Positions 17,188 to 24,736 of a DNA stretch of 64,000 bases are shown one piece after another. The notes under the pieces were generated by a model that made no database searches, had not been told where the DNA came from, and saw only the letters and a program-made list of their open reading frames with translations. Position 1 is the stretch's first letter; each line of letters begins with the position of its first letter. Position numbers and translations under genes: made by a program. The stretch lies in assembly GCF_963973895.1 (NCBI RefSeq), contig NZ_CAXBBF010000001.1. The stretch is one strand, 5' to 3'. The stretch comes from Porticoccus sp950063125 (GTDB lineage Bacteria; Pseudomonadota; Gammaproteobacteria; Pseudomonadales; Porticoccaceae).

Positions 17188-17784
17188 TCAGAAGGGAAGC
17201 TCCACGTTATTCCAGAGATGCTTCAGCCGCGTGTCGCGACCACAACCATTTCGGTAATAACGATAACGAGTAGGATTTTTCAGGTAGTAATCCTGGTGAT
17301 ACTCCTCTGCGGGGTAAAATTGACTGGCTGGCAGAATTCGGGTGGCTATCGGGTTGTTCAGGATATTGCTGTCGATCAGTGCAGTTTTACTTTTCCGGGC
17401 GGCGGTTCTTTGTTCGTCATTCAGGGGGAAAATAGCACTGAGATACTGGCTTCCCCGATCGCAAAACTGACCTTTACCATTCTCCGGGTCAATGTTTGTC
17501 CAGAAGATTTTCAGCAACCCCTCATAGCTGACCTTTTTCGGGTCATAGGTGACTTCGACGACCTCGAAATGACCAGTTTTGCCACTGGTGACCTCTTCGT
17601 AGGTGGGGTTCTCGCTTTTCCCACCGGTATAACCCGAGATGGTGCTGATTACCCCATCCAGTTTGTCGAAAGGTGGCTCCATACACCAGAAGCAGCCTCC
17701 GGCAAAGAGGGCCTTTTCCGTGTCGGCGTAGGTTGCAGGGAAAGCTCCAGCCAATAAAACCAGAAAAATGATTTTTTTTATCAT
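17188..17784 (-). CDS. msrA: Exported peptide-methionine (S)-S-oxide reductase MsrA
   Basis: MsrA repairs the S-epimer of methionine sulfoxide. The catalytic GGCFWCMEPPF motif is present near residues 29-39, followed by ISGYTGGKSENPTYEEV and the conserved GQFCDRGSQY and FYPAEEYHQDYY. The protein begins with MIKKIIFLVLLAGAFPATYA, a Sec signal peptide, so this copy should act in the periplasm. The length of 198 residues fits. A divergent DUF2817 gene starts 160 bases away. The HemN-like and fnr genes follow on the same strand after a 217-base gap. Confidence 0.93.
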   Translation of the reverse strand: MIKKIIFLVLLAGAFPATYADTEKALFAGGCFWCMEPPFDKLDGVISTISGYTGGKSENPTYEEVTSGKTGHFEVVEVTYDPKKVSYEGLLKIFWTNIDPENGKGQFCDRGSQYLSAIFPLNDEQRTAARKSKTALIDSNILNNPIATRILPASQFYPAEEYHQDYYLKNPTRYRYYRNGCGRDTRLKHLWNNVELPF

Positions 17785-17944
17785 GGGATTTGCCCGTTGA
17801 TCTATTTGGCTAAGCTGCTTTGACCCGTGAGGGTAGTCAGGGTTCAGAAGAAACTGGCCGATGTTTATTTTAGCTAATTGGGGCAGGGTGACTTACCCAT
17901 AATATTGATTGAGGCTATGATCGAGATCCGTTCCAGGTGCTATT

Positions 17945-19033
17945 ATGCCGTTTCAATCGACTCTCCAATGCTTTTCCCTGCAAAGTTTTCCCGATGACTA
18001 CTATCAGGGCTGTGAGCTCTGGGAGAGGGCGCTTATGTGCCAGAAGCTACCGCTCACACGGCTTGACTTTCCTCATCCCTCAGAGGTTAATCTGCCGTGC
18101 CAAACCGGGTGGATTGGTAAGCTGGACGCCGAAGCTGTGCTGGTGGTAATTGGCGGTACCCACGGTATCGAAGGTTTTACCGGGACTGCAGTGCAGGTTG
18201 ACTTGATGCACCTCATTGCAGACGGCCTCATACGGCTCCCGGACCACACAGCGATGTTGATGATTAATGCACTCAATCCCTGGGGGTATGCCAATGGTCG
18301 TCGTTGCGATGATCAGGGCATTGATGTGAACCGAAACTTTATCGATTTCAGTCAGCCGCTCCCGATAAATCCGGGGTATGAGCAGCTACAGCCTCTGCTT
18401 GGTATCCATGATAGAGATGCCAGAGCCAAAGCCATAGATGATTATTGTCTGCGGGTGGGTCAGCGGTCCTATGAAATTGCATTCAGTGGCGGTCAGTTTA
18501 ATGACCCTGCGGGGCCATTTTACGGCGGGCAACGTCCCGGTTTCAGTCGGCAGGTTATAGAATCGCTGATAGAGCATTACTCCCTGGCTAAACGACGTCT
18601 GGCCGTTGTCGATCTGCATACCGGTTTGGGTCCCTACGGTTACGGTGAGGTTATCTGTGACCATCCGTTGGGCACTGATGGCTTAATGACAGCCATTGAA
18701 TGGTTTGGTCCCGGTTGCGGTTTGCCCTTGACAGGCACGTCCAGCTCCGTGCCAAAACTGGGTCTGCTCGATTACGCGTGGCATCAGGTTATGGGGCCGA
18801 AGAGCTGCTTTGTGACGCTGGAATTCGGCACAATGGGCACTGTGGCACTTTTTGATACGCTCCTTGATGAAGCAAGTGTCTGGTCCGGTTCTGAATGTGT
18901 CTCCCGCCACGCAAAGACCATGGTGGCTGAGCGGATGAAAGCGCATTTCTACCCTTTGGACGACCACTGGCGTGAGGCTGTGATATTTCGGGCTAGGCAG
19001 GTGCTTCATCAGGCGCTTGTGGGGGTTTCATGA
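17945..19033 (+). CDS. M14-like zinc carboxypeptidase family protein (DUF2817)
   Basis: The protein matches the DUF2817 branch of M14-type metallopeptidases. Zinc ligands are visible as H73 and E76 in GGTHGIEGFTG and H225 in VVDLHTGLGPYG. NRNF near 129-132 supplies the substrate-carboxylate arginine/asparagine, and E293 in VTLEFGTMG is the likely catalytic glutamate. There is no signal peptide, so the enzyme should be cytoplasmic. The length is 362 residues. Its stop overlaps the start of the GNAT/C39 fusion gene by ATGA, so the two probably work together on peptides. The substrate is unknown. Confidence 0.78.
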   Translation: MPFQSTLQCFSLQSFPDDYYQGCELWERALMCQKLPLTRLDFPHPSEVNLPCQTGWIGKLDAEAVLVVIGGTHGIEGFTGTAVQVDLMHLIADGLIRLPDHTAMLMINALNPWGYANGRRCDDQGIDVNRNFIDFSQPLPINPGYEQLQPLLGIHDRDARAKAIDDYCLRVGQRSYEIAFSGGQFNDPAGPFYGGQRPGFSRQVIESLIEHYSLAKRRLAVVDLHTGLGPYGYGEVICDHPLGTDGLMTAIEWFGPGCGLPLTGTSSSVPKLGLLDYAWHQVMGPKSCFVTLEFGTMGTVALFDTLLDEASVWSGSECVSRHAKTMVAERMKAHFYPLDDHWREAVIFRARQVLHQALVGVS

Positions 19034-20166
19034 ATCAGTTACCACTATCAATACGCCCTGTTTCACAGGAGGATCTCAGTGCCTTGCTGCGGCTGGAAAA
19101 TAAATGCTTCACTACTGACCAGCTAAGTCGCCGCAGTTTCCGGCACTGGATACAGGCAGAAAACTGTGCATTTCTCGTTGCCGAGTCCGGTGACGGTATT
19201 GTCGGTTACAGCCTGATTATTTTCTTCAGAGGTACAACGCTGGCACGGCTCTATTCAATTGCTACTGATCCTGAATATCGCGGGAAAGGTATTGCCAGGG
19301 CATTGATGGAGGCCGGTGAACAGATCAGCAAAGATGCCGGGAGAGTGTTCCTGCGCCTGGAAGTGAGTGTGGATAATGCGGCCGGAATCGCCCTCTATGA
19401 GTCCATGGGATATCAACCCTTTGGTATCTATCGTCATTACTACGAAAACAGCAATGATGCGTTGCGTATGCAGAAATGTATTCGCACTGTGCCCCCGGTT
19501 GCTGAAAATCGGGCCATTCCCTGGATACAGCAAACAACGACTTTTACCTGTGGGCCGACCGCATTGATGATGGCCATGCGAGGGCTGTCAAAAAATTATC
19601 AACCGACCCAGCATGAAGAACTGCAAATCTGGCGCGAAGCCACCACGATTTTCATGACATCTGGCCACGGCGGTTGTCATCCCATCGGCCTGGCTTTGGC
19701 CGCCACTCACCGGAATTATCCAGTGGAGGTCTGGATTAATAAGGAAACCACCCTGTTTGTTGATGGTGTGAGGGGAGAAAATAAAAAACGTGTTTTGGAG
19801 CTCGTCCATCAGGATTTTGTCCTGCAGGCAAAAAAGGAAAAAATAAAAGTCCGGTATAGAGACTTTCATCACTCTCATCTGATTAGTGAATTCAAGAAAG
19901 GCAACATACCGATTATCCTGATCAGTACCTATCGCCTTGACGGTAGAAAAGCTCCTCATTGGGTGACCATGAGTGGGTATGATGAAGACTGTTTATATGT
20001 GCACGATTCCGATCCGGATCCCGATGAACAGAGTGCCAGTGGGCTTGACAGTCAACACCTGCCCATTGCCCACGAAGATTTTCTGAAAATGTCCCGGTTT
20101 GGCAGAAACCCGATTCGCACAGCGGTCATTGTCAGGAAGCGCACGAGTAAACAACTTGGATTGTGA
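19030..20166 (+). CDS. GNAT acetyltransferase fused to a C39-like papain-fold peptidase
   Basis: Residues 1-150 form a RimI-like N-acetyltransferase: LARLYSIATDPEYRGKGIARALM contains the acetyl-CoA loop at 84-89, and NAAGIALYESMGYQ is the conserved C-terminal part. Residues 160-365 form a cysteine-peptidase domain with C174 in TFTCGPTALMMAM, H310 in APHWVTMSGYD and D326 in YVHDSDPD as a plausible triad. No membrane or ABC domain is attached, unlike bacteriocin C39 exporters. It is coupled by ATGA overlap to the DUF2817 peptidase gene. In other proteobacteria such fusions occur near RimK-like ATP-grasp ligases, from general recall; none is visible in this window. Confidence 0.8.
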   Translation: MNQLPLSIRPVSQEDLSALLRLENKCFTTDQLSRRSFRHWIQAENCAFLVAESGDGIVGYSLIIFFRGTTLARLYSIATDPEYRGKGIARALMEAGEQISKDAGRVFLRLEVSVDNAAGIALYESMGYQPFGIYRHYYENSNDALRMQKCIRTVPPVAENRAIPWIQQTTTFTCGPTALMMAMRGLSKNYQPTQHEELQIWREATTIFMTSGHGGCHPIGLALAATHRNYPVEVWINKETTLFVDGVRGENKKRVLELVHQDFVLQAKKEKIKVRYRDFHHSHLISEFKKGNIPIILISTYRLDGRKAPHWVTMSGYDEDCLYVHDSDPDPDEQSASGLDSQHLPIAHEDFLKMSRFGRNPIRTAVIVRKRTSKQLGL

Positions 20167-20194
20167 TCAGTAACCACTTCTCCTTGGTAACCGT

Positions 20195-23100
20195 TTATTT
20201 TAATGTGGAGGTGAGCAGCGCGGGAATAAATTCGGCTGCTACGGGTTTGCTAAAGAAATAGCCCTGATATTCATCGCAGCCGTGATCATGCAGAAATTTC
20301 CACTGCTCTTTTGTCTCCACACCCTCGGCGACGGTTTTAAAGCCCAATCCCTTTGCGATTCCGATAATTGCTACCACAATGGCCTGATCTTCTGCGTTAT
20401 TATCCAGTCCGTCGACAAATGATTTGTCAATTTTGAGTTTTTTTACCGGATAGCTCTTCAGGTAATTGAGCGATGAATACCCCGTGCCGAAGTCATCAAT
20501 GGAGAGCGTGATGCCGAGGGCCTGTAGCTGATGCAGGGTGATCAAGGTCCTGCTTGAGTGCTCCATTGCGATGCGCTCCGTTAACTCGAGTTCTAACATC
20601 GCGTGGGGCAGCTGATATTTCTCAAGTATGCTCTTCACCGTTTGAGGGAAGTTATCCTTGTAGATTTGTCGCGCTGACAGGTTGACTGCAATTGAAGTAA
20701 GCGGCAGCCCTTCGGATAACCAGGCCGCCTGTTGTCTGACGGCAGTTTCCAGTACCCAATTACCGATATCAATAATCAGGCCACTTTCCTCTGCTATAGG
20801 GATAAAGCGGCCGGGATAGATCATGCCCATCTCAGGGTGTTCCCATCTGACCAGAGCTTCAACACCAAAGATACGGCCGGATTGCATATCAACCTGGGGT
20901 TGATAGTGGACACTCAGCCGTTGTTTGCCAATGGCTTCTCGTAATTCATTTTCGATCAATAGCGTTTCGTTGGCGTCGCTACGCATGACTTCGTTAAAAA
21001 TCTGATAGTTATTGCGACCTTTGTGTTTCGCCTGGGCAAGTGCGGCATCAGCGGATTGAATTAATCGTTCAACATTACTGCCGTGATCAGGAAAAAAGGC
21101 AATACCTATACTGGCGGTGAGGGTAAGGCGGCGTTCATAGATATCCATTGGGTAGGTAATGATATCCAGTAGTTGTTGCGCAATTCTCCTGACCTGGCTG
21201 GTATCGATACCCGGCAATAGCAAGCAGAACTCATCGCCTCCCGCTCTACTGAGCGTCGCACTCAGGTTCAGTTCTGCGCTGAGCCGTTGGGAAAGTTGTT
21301 TCAGTACTGCATCGCCGACACTGTGGCCGAGGGAATCATTGATAATGCTGAAACGATCAAGATCAATAAAAAGCAGCGATACCTGAGTGCCGGACGCTTT
21401 TGCAGATGCCAGAGCCACGCGGGCTTTCTCGTCCAGCAGTGTACGATTTGGCAAACCAGTCAATGCGTCGTAATTACTTAAATAGCGTATTTTGTCTTCT
21501 TTTGCACGGTGTTCGGTGATATCGGTAGATATGCCACACAGGGCATAGATCTGGCCATTGATATCCCACAAGGGGAGTTTGATTGACCAGAATATTCGGG
21601 TCACACCACTGCTCTTGACGGTATCGGTCTCTTCGCATTGTATGATTTCGCCGTGCTTAAAGACCCTTAGGTCATTTGCCTGTATACGCTTTACTGTGTG
21701 TGGGTCAAAAAATTTATCATCCCCAAATCCGATGACCTCTGATTTTTCAACGCCCCATAATTCAAGTACCTGTTGATTCACGAAGGTATAGAGCCCCTTG
21801 GTATCCTTGAGATAGATACAGGCGCCAACATTCTCCATTATAGTTTTCATGATAGCCTCGTTTTTAGCGAGGGCTGTTTCCATGGCGGTTCTTTGGGTTT
21901 CCCGGTCAAAATTATCCAATGCAAAACTGATATCACTACTCATTTCCACGAGTAGATTGATGGCATCCTCATCAAAGGCTGCAGGTTTGTCGTGATAGAC
22001 GTTAAGTACGGCAAAGGGCTTGCCCTGTCGTTGTATGGGGAAAGCGGCCGCTGATCTCCAGCCAAACCGTCTGGCCCGTTCATGCCAGGGTCTGGTGTTT
22101 GGATCAGTCAAATAGTGATTAATGACCACAGGGCGATTTTCGCGCATGGCTGTGCCAGTTGGACCCTGTCCCTCCGGCACATCCTTGCAAATCGAGACGC
22201 GAAGGCTATTGATGTAATTGACGCCGGTACCATAGCTGGTGAGAGGAGTAATATTCGCGGTACTTTTATCCGGCATTTCATCCAGCAGGCCGATCCAGGC
22301 CATTTTCATCCCGCCAAACTGGACTGACATCTGGCACACCAGAGGAAGCAGTTCATCCTCCGAATCCATTCTTACAATGGCCTGATTGACCTGGCTCAGG
22401 GCGTGATAGAGGCGGCCAAGACGCAAGGCTCGGCGTTGGTTCTGATTTCTGCTTTGGCTGATTGTCAGAACCAGAAGGGCCAATGCGAGGCTGAGTGTGC
22501 CGCCGGTCGCGGAGATTACCCATGGATGGGTGGGAAGTACTGCGTTTTCTCGAAATGCTGGTGTGCTGCTCAGCAACAATGTCCATTTTCTTTGGCCGAT
22601 GTCAATTTCCTGCTGATACTGCCATTCGCCAGATATTGTTCGTTGCTGATGGGGTATGGCGTCACCATGAAAGAGCAGGGTATGACTGTCGCTGGCCGAA
22701 AAATCGTGGATTTCAATGTCAATATTCGGATTAATCTGTTCTTCAAGGCCCGTCAGCAGATCTTTTACTCGGAATGGCACATCTACCCAGCCCAACAAGG
22801 CTGCCCGGCGCTCTGCCGGCGTCGCCAGTCTATGATCGTGCTTGTATACCGGCAGGTACATAACGAAGCCTGGATCAGCCTGCTTTGATCGATCCTGTAC
22901 AAGTGTCAATGGACTGGTGATAACGATATCACCGGTGTCCCTGGCCGTTTCGGCTGCTTCGCGGGCTAACGGGTTGCTCAGAATATCAAATCCCAGGGCG
23001 GCAAGGTTGTCATCCTCCAACGGTTCAATATAGATAATGGGGGCCAATTCGTCCCGATTACCGACAGCGGGCGTTATTTGATAATGTCTTGGGAGTTCCC

Positions 23101-23557
23101 TGCGCATGGTTGCGAGATGTGCCGTCAAACCCTTCTGTGCCACAGGGATAGCAAAGCCTATCCCCTGAATACCCCTTAAATCCCTGGTGATATCCAGCGA
23201 AGCGACGTAGCGCGAAAACTCAGGGTAGGTGACATGCTCGGATCCCCGGAAAAAACCCTGTATCCCGCGCATCACTACCTTGTAGCTGTTGAGCTGTTGC
23301 GAAATATTGGCTGTCAGTCGGTCAGACTCTGCCTGAAATTTAAGATTGACTGCTTCCTGTTGTTGTTTTTCAAAGTGATGCCAGTAGGTCAATGTGGCAG
23401 AGCCGCCAATCAGAAGGGTGAGCCCCGACAGCATCCATGGCAAACATTGGTTGTAAAATTTGCGTGTTGGGTTGATGTTCATCGTTGGAGACTGCATTCC
23501 TTTTACATGACCCCGAAAAGTCGACCTGTCTCCATATAACCACCGTTTGGAATACAT
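20195..23557 (-). CDS. CHASE-GAF-PAS-GGDEF-EAL cyclic di-GMP signalling protein
   Basis: This is a large inner-membrane sensor that could make or degrade c-di-GMP. Order over 1120 residues: first membrane helix near 38-58 (WMLSGLTLLIGGSATLTYW); periplasmic CHASE domain (VMRGIQGFFRG, GIQGIGFAIPV); second helix near 350-372; GAF domain about 395-560; PAS about 570-690; GGDEF about 700-870 with intact AGGDEF; and EAL about 880-1115 with VEALVRW and DDFGTGYSSLNYLKSY. No RxxD inhibitory site precedes GGDEF. Starts at 23497 and 23482 are also possible; none has a clear ribosome-binding site. It converges on the GNAT/C39 gene. Confidence 0.93.
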   Translation of the reverse strand: MYSKRWLYGDRSTFRGHVKGMQSPTMNINPTRKFYNQCLPWMLSGLTLLIGGSATLTYWHHFEKQQQEAVNLKFQAESDRLTANISQQLNSYKVVMRGIQGFFRGSEHVTYPEFSRYVASLDITRDLRGIQGIGFAIPVAQKGLTAHLATMRRELPRHYQITPAVGNRDELAPIIYIEPLEDDNLAALGFDILSNPLAREAAETARDTGDIVITSPLTLVQDRSKQADPGFVMYLPVYKHDHRLATPAERRAALLGWVDVPFRVKDLLTGLEEQINPNIDIEIHDFSASDSHTLLFHGDAIPHQQRTISGEWQYQQEIDIGQRKWTLLLSSTPAFRENAVLPTHPWVISATGGTLSLALALLVLTISQSRNQNQRRALRLGRLYHALSQVNQAIVRMDSEDELLPLVCQMSVQFGGMKMAWIGLLDEMPDKSTANITPLTSYGTGVNYINSLRVSICKDVPEGQGPTGTAMRENRPVVINHYLTDPNTRPWHERARRFGWRSAAAFPIQRQGKPFAVLNVYHDKPAAFDEDAINLLVEMSSDISFALDNFDRETQRTAMETALAKNEAIMKTIMENVGACIYLKDTKGLYTFVNQQVLELWGVEKSEVIGFGDDKFFDPHTVKRIQANDLRVFKHGEIIQCEETDTVKSSGVTRIFWSIKLPLWDINGQIYALCGISTDITEHRAKEDKIRYLSNYDALTGLPNRTLLDEKARVALASAKASGTQVSLLFIDLDRFSIINDSLGHSVGDAVLKQLSQRLSAELNLSATLSRAGGDEFCLLLPGIDTSQVRRIAQQLLDIITYPMDIYERRLTLTASIGIAFFPDHGSNVERLIQSADAALAQAKHKGRNNYQIFNEVMRSDANETLLIENELREAIGKQRLSVHYQPQVDMQSGRIFGVEALVRWEHPEMGMIYPGRFIPIAEESGLIIDIGNWVLETAVRQQAAWLSEGLPLTSIAVNLSARQIYKDNFPQTVKSILEKYQLPHAMLELELTERIAMEHSSRTLITLHQLQALGITLSIDDFGTGYSSLNYLKSYPVKKLKIDKSFVDGLDNNAEDQAIVVAIIGIAKGLGFKTVAEGVETKEQWKFLHDHGCDEYQGYFFSKPVAAEFIPALLTSTLK

Positions 23558-23628
23558 GACAATTCATGATGGACCAGGACGGAATTAATAAGCTGAATTG
23601 CTTCTGTCGGCTGATAGGCCCCGGAGAC

Positions 23629-24024
23629 TTACAGTCTGTCCGTGAAATATTGGCAGACGTGCTCGTGACCGCGATTGACTACATTTTTGACAGCGGTGTC
23701 CGCTGCAGTCGTTACCTGAAAAATACAGGTTGCCTGGACAGATCGCTTGTAATTGGAGTACGAAAAAGTCTCAACTGTTTCTGTTCTGGTCCACCGATAG
23801 GTTTTTCCGCCCCCCGGTAGTTCCGTCACCGAGTCTGGTGTTGGTAGTTTCTTTACCAAATCATCGATAAAAAGGCCATGCCACTCTTTCGATTGTGCTG
23901 AGCTGGCACTGACGTCAGTGGATGAAGCCGCGCAGCCGGCGACAATCAAACAGGCAGTGATCATCACGAGAGATAGCAGGTGATTGATGCCATTTTTATA
24001 GTAAGCAGTGTCAATTCCGTACAT
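23629..24024 (-). CDS. Hypothetical lipoprotein
   Basis: The 131-residue protein has a hydrophobic N-terminal segment (INHLLSLVMITACLIVAGC) ending in a convincing lipobox with the acylated cysteine near residue 31. A Ser/Ala-rich linker follows. The mature part includes DLVKKLPTPDSVTELPGGGKTYRWTRTETVETFSYSNY and ends with VCQYFTDRL. Two further cysteines (CIFQV and VCQYF) could form a disulfide. The PDSVTELPGGGKTYRW segment recalls small SmpA/OmlA-like or YdeN-type lipoproteins, but no family is recognised with confidence. It is upstream of the CHASE protein gene on the same strand with a 71-base gap and could share its transcript. Confidence 0.6.
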   Translation of the reverse strand: MYGIDTAYYKNGINHLLSLVMITACLIVAGCAASSTDVSASSAQSKEWHGLFIDDLVKKLPTPDSVTELPGGGKTYRWTRTETVETFSYSNYKRSVQATCIFQVTTAADTAVKNVVNRGHEHVCQYFTDRL

Positions 24025-24232
24025 TACAAGGGTTCTATAAGTAGCTTGGTCTTAAGGGATGAGCTATACGGGAAGATAGCAGAAATAAACCCGGAGGCAG
24101 GTATCCTCAGCCTCTAATGCATTATTGAGTGGGTAATGTAATGGGGAGGTTACTACAAGAAGAGTGGTCGATAAAAACAATAGACTGAGCTGGCTAGTGA
24201 TAAGTGATTAGAGGATGAAAACTCATCACTAT

Positions 24233-24421
24233 CTAGACAACTTGCCAGTATGTCTCAGCCCAAATTGCGCTGGCTTTCATAGTCTTGAAACTGCCTTGGT
24301 GGTAGCCAACAAAGAGCGAACCGTCTTCACGGACTTTATAGACGAGCGCTTCAACACCCTCTGTTTCTTCAGATAGTTTGAGAATGATCCAGTCGCCGCG
24401 CTTTATGTCGGGCTTATCCAT
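24233..24421 (-). CDS. Small conserved hypothetical protein, 62 residues
   Basis: The product is MDKPDIKRGDWIILKL and onward, acidic, with no membrane segment or signal peptide. The alternating hydrophobic pattern RGDWIILKLSEE...VEALVYKVREDGSLFVGYHQ suggests a small beta-barrel of SH3-like or KOW-like shape. That is a guess from pattern, not a recognised domain. The ATG at 24421 follows AAAAGG by about nine bases. A perfect TTGACA lies 44 bases upstream in a promoter of its own (24443-24470). Between it and the lipoprotein gene are 208 bases with no visible gene. Confidence 0.6.
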   Translation of the reverse strand: MDKPDIKRGDWIILKLSEETEGVEALVYKVREDGSLFVGYHQGSFKTMKASAIWAETYWQVV

Positions 24422-24442
24422 AGCTATAACCTTTTTTATACT

Positions 24443-24470
24443 ACGATAGTTTTGTCTATCGACGTGTCAA
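24443..24470 (-). promoter_or_regulatory. Promoter with internal palindrome for the 62-residue gene
   Basis: Reading the minus strand, TTGACA (24470-24465), a 16-base spacer and TATCGT (24448-24443) form a sigma-70 promoter. A perfect inverted repeat CGATAG-N6-CTATCG at 24444-24461 covers the spacer and the -10 element and could be an operator. Confidence 0.5.
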
Positions 24471-24497
24471 AAAAATGCCCTCGCAGACAAGGGCATT
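24469..24497 (-). terminator. Intrinsic terminator of tRNA-Ser
   Basis: On the minus strand an 8-bp stem AATGCCCT / AGGGCATT with an eight-base loop is followed by a run of Ts, starting eight bases after the tRNA 3' end. The T-run merges into the TTGACA element of the next promoter. Confidence 0.9.
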
Positions 24498-24504
24498 ATA
24501 AATT

Positions 24505-24595
24505 TGGCGGAGGGACAGGGATTCGAACCCTGGGTAGGCTATTAACCTACGCCGGTTTTCAAGACCGGTGCTTTCAACCGCTCAGCCATCCCTCC
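24505..24595 (-). tRNA. tRNA-Ser (anticodon UGA)
   Basis: Read on the minus strand, the gene starts GGAGGGATGGCTGAGCGGTT and ends with the T-arm GGGTTCGAATCCC, the acceptor TCCCTCC, discriminator G and an encoded CCA (24507-24505). The anticodon loop CTTGAAA gives UGA, reading UCA and related serine codons. A long variable arm (CGTAGGTTAATAGCCTACC) confirms a class II tRNA. Length is 88 bases without CCA. It lies downstream of rne on the same strand with its own promoter and terminator. Confidence 0.97.
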
Positions 24596-24671
24596 TGTGA
24601 TTATTTTTTGTGGCTTTGTGTCCAGGAAACAACAAAGTTCACTTGGCCCGAAGGCCTTAAAATAGCCGCAG

Positions 24672-24699
24672 ATTATACAGTGGATTCAACCGCAGACAA
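24672..24699 (-). promoter_or_regulatory. Likely promoter of tRNA-Ser
   Basis: On the minus strand TTGTCT (24699-24694), a 16-base spacer and a perfect TATAAT (24677-24672) are followed by CTGCGG, a GC-rich discriminator of the kind seen on stable-RNA promoters. Transcription would start about 70 bases before the tRNA, and the leader contains a small GGCC-TTCG-GGCC hairpin. Confidence 0.55.
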
Positions 24700-24736
24700 G
24701 GCCAAACTGCATTCGCTGACAGCTATTCCATTACTT

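Noticed and set aside
17110..17757. Plus-strand ORF of 215 codons opposite msrA
   Set aside because: It is the antisense shadow of msrA, whose GGCFWC motif and signal peptide are clear.
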